Source: Chitinophagaceae bacterium (lineage in GTDB: Bacteria > Bacteroidota > Bacteroidia > Chitinophagales > Chitinophagaceae). From it: a DNA stretch of 17,834 nucleotides. Under the pieces are notes generated by a model. That model was given only the letters and a program-made list of their open reading frames with translations. It was not told where the DNA came from and searched no databases. Below are positions 13,501 through 17,834 of this stretch, in pieces. The stretch's first letter is position 1; each line of letters opens with the position of its first letter. The position numbers and the translations under genes were made by a program. Where the stretch lies: NCBI GenBank assembly GCA_019454915.1, contig JACFNM010000042.1:1-17834 (forward strand), in the 5' to 3' direction.

Positions 13501-14922
13501 TTACCAGGGTAACGAGAAGGTTTTTACGTAACTGAAAGATTTCATAGCCTCAATAACACCTTCTTTTATACCTAACCCCGAATCTTTGACCCCGCCGAAT
13601 GGCGAGCTCTCAATACGATAGCCGGGAACTTCATTGATGTTTACCGTCCCCACTTTCAGTTCCCTGACAAAGCGAAGCGCGTAGTCCATATTTTCGGTTA
13701 CAATTCCGGATGATAGTCCATAAGCGGTAGAATTGGATAGTGCAATGGCGTCGTCTATATCTTTAAAAGTCAAAATAGGAGCCAGGGGACCGAAAGCTTC
13801 CTTCACAATCATTTCAGCATCTCTGGGTACTTCGTCAATAACGGTAGGTTCTAACAAGGCGCCCTTGCGGTTGCCGCCCAATAATACTTTCGCTCCCTGT
13901 TCTACGGCTTTCTTTACTACACTTTCTAAGTAGATAGCGGCGGGTTCGTCTATGACCGTGCCAACTTTTGTCTCGGGATCAGCCGGATCGCCGCAGTTAT
14001 AGGTTTTGGCTTTGGGAACAAATTTCTCTAAAAAAGCATCCTTAATCTTTTCATGGATCAGTATCCGCTTAACAGCGGTGCAGCGCTGCCCACTGTTGCG
14101 GAAGGCTCCTTCAGCCGCCAGATGAACGGCCTTATCTAAATCGGCGTCTTCCATAATAATCAACGGGTCATTTCCGCCTAACTCCAGTACTACTCTCTTA
14201 TAGCCGACAGAGGAGGCTATATGTTTACCGACCGCAACACTTCCGGTAAAAGAGACCACTTCCACTCTGGGGTCTTTCACCAACGGCTCGGCTATCTCGT
14301 TGGTGGGGCCGAGTAATGTACTGAGCATATAATGCGGTAAGCCTGCTTCATAAAGTAATTCCGTCAGTATCAAAGCCGAGAGGGGTGTTTTTTCCGAAGG
14401 TTTTAAGATAACCGGGGCGCCGGCTGCTACGGCAGGCGCCAGCTTATGAACGACCTGATTGAGGGGGTGATTGAAGGGAGTAATACAAGCTACCAGAGAA
14501 ACGGGTTCCCGCAGCGTAAATATTTTTCTCGCTTTACCCTGGGGAGAAATGTCGCAGGAAAAAATCTGGCCATCATCTTTAAGACTCTCCATAGCCGCAA
14601 ACAGCAATACATCATGCGCCCGCCCGGTTTCATAATTGGCTTCCCGGATAGCGAGACCCGATTCTGCACTGATGATTCGGGCAATTTCGTCCCTGCGTTC
14701 CATTAAGAGCGAGCGGGTTTTTTCTAAGATATGGAAACGCTCATATCGCGACAACACCTTGCCGCCCCGAAGCGCCGCCTGAATGGCTTTTTCTAAATCG
14801 GATTTATTGGATAGCGTGACGGTACCCACCACCCGGTTATCGTAAGGGCTTTTTACAGTCAAAATATTATCGCTTTGCACCGGAGTACCGGCAACATAAC
14901 AGGTCATTTTCATATTATTCAA
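13501..14922 (-). CDS. phnY: Phosphonoacetaldehyde dehydrogenase (PhnY-type aldehyde dehydrogenase)
   Basis: 473 residues. Aldehyde dehydrogenase hallmarks: N151 in TPFNHPLN, K174 in LKPSEKTP, FTGS 225-228, E247 in LELGGNDP and catalytic C281 in NSGQRC. His152 and Arg280 next to the catalytic Cys, and Arg101 (ETGRAHD), sit where the phosphonate-binding His and Arg residues are described for Sinorhizobium PhnY (from memory). This and adjacency to phosphonoacetate hydrolase support the assignment over a generic aldehyde or succinate-semialdehyde dehydrogenase. Reaction: phosphonoacetaldehyde plus NAD gives phosphonoacetate, in 2-aminoethylphosphonate breakdown. It starts 12 bases after the stop of phnA and is surely co-transcribed. 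MNNMKM offers a second ATG three codons in. No phnW aminotransferase is found on either side. Confidence 0.88.
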   Translation of the reverse strand: MNNMKMTCYVAGTPVQSDNILTVKSPYDNRVVGTVTLSNKSDLEKAIQAALRGGKVLSRYERFHILEKTRSLLMERRDEIARIISAESGLAIREANYETGRAHDVLLFAAMESLKDDGQIFSCDISPQGKARKIFTLREPVSLVACITPFNHPLNQVVHKLAPAVAAGAPVILKPSEKTPLSALILTELLYEAGLPHYMLSTLLGPTNEIAEPLVKDPRVEVVSFTGSVAVGKHIASSVGYKRVVLELGGNDPLIIMEDADLDKAVHLAAEGAFRNSGQRCTAVKRILIHEKIKDAFLEKFVPKAKTYNCGDPADPETKVGTVIDEPAAIYLESVVKKAVEQGAKVLLGGNRKGALLEPTVIDEVPRDAEMIVKEAFGPLAPILTFKDIDDAIALSNSTAYGLSSGIVTENMDYALRFVRELKVGTVNINEVPGYRIESSPFGGVKDSGLGIKEGVIEAMKSFSYVKTFSLPW

Positions 14923-14934
14923 GTTTATCGTTGA

Positions 14935-16173
14935 TTAACGGGTTCCATTAATAGTGAAATCAAAGACATCAAAATTGCGGGGGTCTCCCCAGGCTTTCAT
15001 GCGGTATATTTCATTCAGGGGGTGAGAAATGATCAAAGGAACCATTTCTTCATACCTTCCGCCGTGAGAGCGCAGGGTTCCGTCCAGGGCTTTTAAATCA
15101 TGATATTGCGGGCGCCTGCCAAGTACCACGTCCCGCGCCGACATCACCACTAAGTCGCCGGTACGGTCTCCCGGCTGCTCCAGTAAGCGGGTTGCCGTTT
15201 CTTTATCATGTACCTCTGTAATACCAGGCTGCAGCGAAAGCCAGTTTTTCACTTCCTGAACGTTATGCCGGCTGGAAAGATGTACCACCACGTAAGACCC
15301 CAGTGCGCCATGGTGCTTGACGTAGGGATCCGTAATCGGGCAAATTACCCGGAAACCTTCACCGAATTTCGTTTCCAGCATATCCTCGATATAAAGAACA
15401 TTCGGTTCGCCATTGGCTTTTATTTTTGCGTTCATCCCGTGGTCAGCCGTCGCACCCACGATCGCTCCACTTTTTATCAGCTTACCGATCTCCGTATCCA
15501 TTGCCTCATAAAAAGCCAGTGATTCCTCCGATTCGGGCGCGTAGGTGTGTTGCATATAGTCCGTTAACGAGAGGTATAGAAAATCCGCCAGCCCTTGTTC
15601 AATGAGCGCCACCCCGGCGCGCAGTACAAACAGGCTGGCTTCGGCGCTGTAGATGGAGGGTGTGGGAAAGCCTACCACTTCTTCCGCATTGTCTATGCCG
15701 TGGGTTTCTTTTGTTGCCTGATTTGCCTTTTCGGCTGAAAAAGCAATACCGTTTAACTGATGGGAGAGAATATCCCGGAGCTTTTCTTTGGCAGTCACCA
15801 CCCCCACTTTTCTGCCGGACTTTGCCGCTGCGGCAAGAATAGTATCTGCCCGCAGATAGGTAGCCGAATTCATCATCACTTCTTCGCCTTTTTCCTTATC
15901 ATAAAGATAATTCCCGCAAATGCCATGTACTGCAGGTGATACGCCGGTTACGATGGAGCTGTTATTTACGTTGGTGAATGAAGGCAGCGCCCCGCGCGCC
16001 ATGCCGCGGAAGCCGGTCTTGCTCATTTGCTGTATATTCGGCAGGCGACGATGTGCCGCAGTGATATCCAAGTATTCGTTTGCGGAGCCGTCAATACAAA
16101 TTACTACAACCGGTTTGCCGGGGGGGTGAAAACTTATTCCATTCACGGAAAAAGAAGCAGTGGAAACAGGCAT
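14935..16173 (-). CDS. phnA: Phosphonoacetate hydrolase
   Basis: 412 residues, alkaline-phosphatase superfamily. Metal and catalytic residues can be followed: D28 (CIDGS), nucleophile T67 (PSFTNVNNSS), D205 and H209 (LTDYMQHTYAPE), D244-H245 (TADHGMN) and H370 (LRSHGG). That set, with the spacing and the GICGNYLYD motif, is that of phosphonoacetate hydrolase (PhnA, not the unrelated 'PhnA' zinc-ribbon protein). It splits phosphonoacetate into acetate and phosphate, using two zinc ions. With PhnY downstream it completes the oxidative branch of 2-aminoethylphosphonate degradation, a source of phosphate and carbon. No signal peptide, so cytoplasmic. The 123-bp gap to the upstream regulator gene contains a perfect inverted repeat and a -7 box. 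Confidence 0.93.
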   Translation of the reverse strand: MPVSTASFSVNGISFHPPGKPVVVICIDGSANEYLDITAAHRRLPNIQQMSKTGFRGMARGALPSFTNVNNSSIVTGVSPAVHGICGNYLYDKEKGEEVMMNSATYLRADTILAAAAKSGRKVGVVTAKEKLRDILSHQLNGIAFSAEKANQATKETHGIDNAEEVVGFPTPSIYSAEASLFVLRAGVALIEQGLADFLYLSLTDYMQHTYAPESEESLAFYEAMDTEIGKLIKSGAIVGATADHGMNAKIKANGEPNVLYIEDMLETKFGEGFRVICPITDPYVKHHGALGSYVVVHLSSRHNVQEVKNWLSLQPGITEVHDKETATRLLEQPGDRTGDLVVMSARDVVLGRRPQYHDLKALDGTLRSHGGRYEEMVPLIISHPLNEIYRMKAWGDPRNFDVFDFTINGTR

Positions 16174-16207
16174 AATAGATGGTTTATAAAGACTAAAAAT
16201 ATTATAG

Positions 16208-16215
16208 CAAATGTA
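16208..16215 (-). promoter_or_regulatory. -7 promoter box for phnA-phnY
   Basis: TACATTTG on the minus strand is an exact TANNTTTG box, 34 bases before the phnA ATG. The -33 position reads only as a T-rich stretch, which would suit an activated or regulated promoter. Confidence 0.45.
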
Positions 16216-16238
16216 AACTTATTTCTAAATAAACCTTC

Positions 16239-16257
16239 ATTTTGTTCAAAACAAAAT
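16239..16257. promoter_or_regulatory. Inverted repeat upstream of phnA, operator candidate
   Basis: ATTTTGTT-CAA-AACAAAAT has perfect 8-base arms with a 3-base spacer. It sits 23 bases upstream of the phnA -7 box, in the gap between phnA and the XRE-cupin regulator gene. That is where a site for this dimeric regulator would be expected. A related palindrome is at 6497-6515. Confidence 0.45.
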
Positions 16258-16296
16258 CGGCAAAAATGAAGCAGCTAAACAAAAGGGCAGTGAGTA

Positions 16297-16887
16297 CTAA
16301 TCTTTAGCGGAGGTAAAAAAGTAATAGATAACCAGCATTAAGGCGTCTGTATCTCCAATATTCGCGGGTTTGTGCGGGAGCCGTCCGTCAAAAAAAAGGG
16401 AATCTCCTTCCTCCAGGATGTACCGCTCGTCCCCTATCAGGTATTCGATGGTTCCGCGGATTACATATTTGAATTCGTAGGCGTCCGTTTTGATCATTTG
16501 GGAGCGGTTAGCCCCTTTTTTGAGCTCGAGGAGAATAGTATCTACCGGCCCTCCGGTCATATTCCGTGCTATAATTCTCTTGTATAGAAAGCCTTTTGCC
16601 GGTTCTTTCTCAATAGGCTGGTAACCGGATGCGGGTTTGATAATGACTCCCTGCCTTCCGTCTTTGTTGTGACTGATGTCTTCAAAAAAGTCTTTCAGGT
16701 CAATATTGAGCGCCAGTACAATATTCATCAGCACCGGCAGGGAAGGAACGGTACGGCTGTTTTCAATCTGTGAAATCAACCCTTTGCTTACGTGCGCTTT
16801 GGTGGCAAGTTCCTGCACCGTTTTTTTTTGTGACCTTCGGGTTTCTTTAATTTTATTGCTGATTTGAATTAGAACATCTTCCTGCAT
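16297..16887 (-). CDS. XRE-family transcriptional regulator with C-terminal cupin domain
   Basis: 196 residues. An N-terminal helix-turn-helix of the Cro/C1 type spans about 8-63 (TVQELATKAHVSKGLISQIENSRTVPSLP split over 23-51). A cupin_2 barrel spans about 115-190 (YEFKYVIRGTIEYLIG, then EEGDSLFFDGRLPHKPANIG). Such proteins bind a small metabolite in the cupin and control adjacent catabolic genes. It lies 123 bases upstream of phnA on the same strand, so it is the likely regulator of phnA-phnY and perhaps the first gene of the unit. The effector could be a phosphonate such as 2-aminoethylphosphonate or phosphonoacetate; this is inference. The domain architecture is clear. Confidence 0.88.
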   Translation of the reverse strand: MQEDVLIQISNKIKETRRSQKKTVQELATKAHVSKGLISQIENSRTVPSLPVLMNIVLALNIDLKDFFEDISHNKDGRQGVIIKPASGYQPIEKEPAKGFLYKRIIARNMTGGPVDTILLELKKGANRSQMIKTDAYEFKYVIRGTIEYLIGDERYILEEGDSLFFDGRLPHKPANIGDTDALMLVIYYFFTSAKD

Positions 16888-16918
16888 GATAATTGTTTTC
16901 GCCTGATAAATAAACAGC

Positions 16919-16926
16919 CAAATATA
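16919..16926 (-). promoter_or_regulatory. -7 promoter box for the XRE-cupin regulator
   Basis: TATATTTG on the minus strand is an exact TANNTTTG match, 31 bases before the regulator ATG. No clear -33 TTG at 19-21 bases. Confidence 0.4.
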
Positions 16927-17348
16927 GCAAGCTTTTTGTCTATTATATGCGTATTATTTTTCAATCGTAAAAACCATTCCTTTTTTTGTTTAACCCGGAA
17001 ATATCCTACGCCCGAACTTGTTTTTTGCAGTTATCTCCTAAACAACCAATTACATAAGACGGAGAGGTATGTGTTTCTACCAGAGTTACGAGAAGTGGGG
17101 GTTCTCAGAAGATAAAGTACCTGTATAATCTCTTTCGAAATCATTTTTTAGTTTACAATGAAACACCTTATGACCGGGATATTGATGAGAAACGGAACCT
17201 TATTATGTCTGTTGAATAAAAACGATACACCTTAAGCAAAACCGTGATTATTCGAATCAGTATTTTCATTTTAATAGTTTTTGTACCTTTCTGATTCTGC
17301 AATGAACGATGCGGTGTTCATCAGGGTCACCTTTTAAATCATTAACGT
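16927..17348. other. Divergent intergenic region with one startless open frame
   Basis: About 420 bases between the regulator and gpmA. It must carry the gpmA promoter; TACCTTTC at 17284-17291 is a one-mismatch -7 box. A 53-codon plus-strand frame at 17058-17216 has no usable ATG, GTG or TTG start but reads like protein (for example YNETPYDRDIDEKRN). I do not recognise it. It may be a gene remnant or chance. Confidence 0.35.
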
Positions 17349-17834
17349 ATGCCTCTATTGGTTATCGTACGGCACGGACAATCCTTATGGAATCTGGAAA
17401 ACCGGTTCACGGGAAATGAAGATGTGCCATTAACAGATTTGGGCAGGAAGGAGGCGTTGGCTGCGGGGAAGAAACTCAATAACATCGTTTTTGACCACGC
17501 TTTCACCTCAAGGCTGAAGCGTGCAGAAGACACGCTGGACATCATTCTCAACGAAATACAACAGACACAGTTGCCGGTTGTGAGAACAAACGCGCTGAAC
17601 GAGAGGAGCTATGGGAGACTTCAGGGATTGAATAAAGCGGAAGTGGCAAAGGAATATGGTGCAGAGCAGGTAGCTGTCTGGCGCAGAAGCTACGACGAGA
17701 AACCGCCGGAAGGAGAAAGCCTGAAAGAGACCGCCGCACGCGTTATTCCTTTCTATCAACAGGAGATTGAACCGCTTTTGATTGCAGATAAAAATATACT
17801 GGTAGTAGCGCACGGCAATAGTCTGCGCGCGCTG
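17349..17834 (+). CDS. gpmA: 2,3-bisphosphoglycerate-dependent phosphoglycerate mutase, 3'-truncated by the window end
   Basis: 162 codons are visible from ATG 17349 with no stop before the last base. The histidine-phosphatase core is clear: R8-H9-G ([19 protein letters not shown]), [15 protein letters not shown] (53-62), acid E85 in [11 protein letters not shown], and the second His H155 in [16 protein letters not shown], the [20 protein letters not shown] segment and [11 protein letters not shown] mark the dPGM (GpmA) family in its shorter bacterial form, rather than the broader cobalamin or CobC-type phosphatases. It interconverts 3- and 2-phosphoglycerate in glycolysis and gluconeogenesis, in the cytoplasm. 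It is divergent from the regulator gene. About 40-60 residues should remain beyond the window. Confidence 0.92.
   Translation, partial: MPLLVIVRHGQSLWNLENRFTGNEDVPLTDLGRKEALAAGKKLNNIVFDHAFTSRLKRAEDTLDIILNEIQQTQLPVVRTNALNERSYGRLQGLNKAEVAKEYGAEQVAVWRRSYDEKPPEGESLKETAARVIPFYQQEIEPLLIADKNILVVAHGNSLRAL

Noticed and set aside
17342..17813. Minus-strand open frames at the right edge
   Set aside because: They are antisense to gpmA, which has all its active-site motifs.

Overview
The window looks like a chromosomal segment of a Bacteroidota bacterium, probably from the Chitinophagaceae or a close relative. The signs are: a type IX secretion (T9SS) sorting tail at about 3886-4125; several TANNTTTG-type -7 promoter elements, the Bacteroidota sigma consensus; an IspH with the N-terminal extension typical of this phylum; and several protein families common there. 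Genus-level placement is inference, because no rRNA is present.

Layout. (1) Bases 1-4128 hold the 3' part of a giant secreted protein. It has the tail of an alpha/beta-hydrolase, then 13 PKD-like domains including two freshly duplicated pairs (A-A-B-B, 282-bp period), then a T9SS type A sorting domain. An in-frame TGA at 3751-3753 inside the last PKD domain cuts the sorting domain off. (2) Bases 4140-6413, minus strand, hold a module of UbiA-type phosphoribosyl-polyprenol synthase, DprE2-like SDR and HAD-IB phosphatase. Divergent from it is a GT-C-like membrane glycosyltransferase candidate (6593-8212). Together they resemble a polyprenyl-phosphate-pentose supply and use pathway without a DprE1 oxidase. 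(3) A tRNA with anticodon CAT lies at 8355-8428. (4) Housekeeping and hypothetical genes follow: a NahK/APH-like sugar kinase, a SlyD-like peptidyl-prolyl isomerase with a Cys/His metal-binding tail, a small Bacteroidota-conserved protein, a DUF2279 protein and ispH. (5) Bases 13501-16887, minus strand, hold a phosphonate-degradation module: an XRE-cupin regulator, phosphonoacetate hydrolase (phnA) and phosphonoacetaldehyde dehydrogenase (phnY). phnW is not in view. (6) From 17349 to the window end runs the start of a cofactor-dependent phosphoglycerate mutase (gpmA).

How the genes work together. PhnY oxidises phosphonoacetaldehyde to phosphonoacetate, which PhnA cleaves to acetate and phosphate. 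The XRE-cupin protein next door is the natural candidate regulator, and a perfect inverted repeat lies just upstream of phnA. In the UbiA module, PRPP plus polyprenyl phosphate would give polyprenyl-P-phosphoribose, the HAD-IB enzyme would remove the 5-phosphate, and the SDR would do the reductive half of a 2'-epimerisation. The divergent membrane protein could be the user of the lipid-linked pentose. A second perfect palindrome with the same ATTTTGT/ACAAAAT arms lies between those divergent genes.

The most notable points are the nonsense codon that removes the secretion tail, the recent repeat expansion, the DprE1-less lipid-pentose module, and the phnA-phnY pair lacking phnW. I see no clear mobile element, CRISPR array or defence system.
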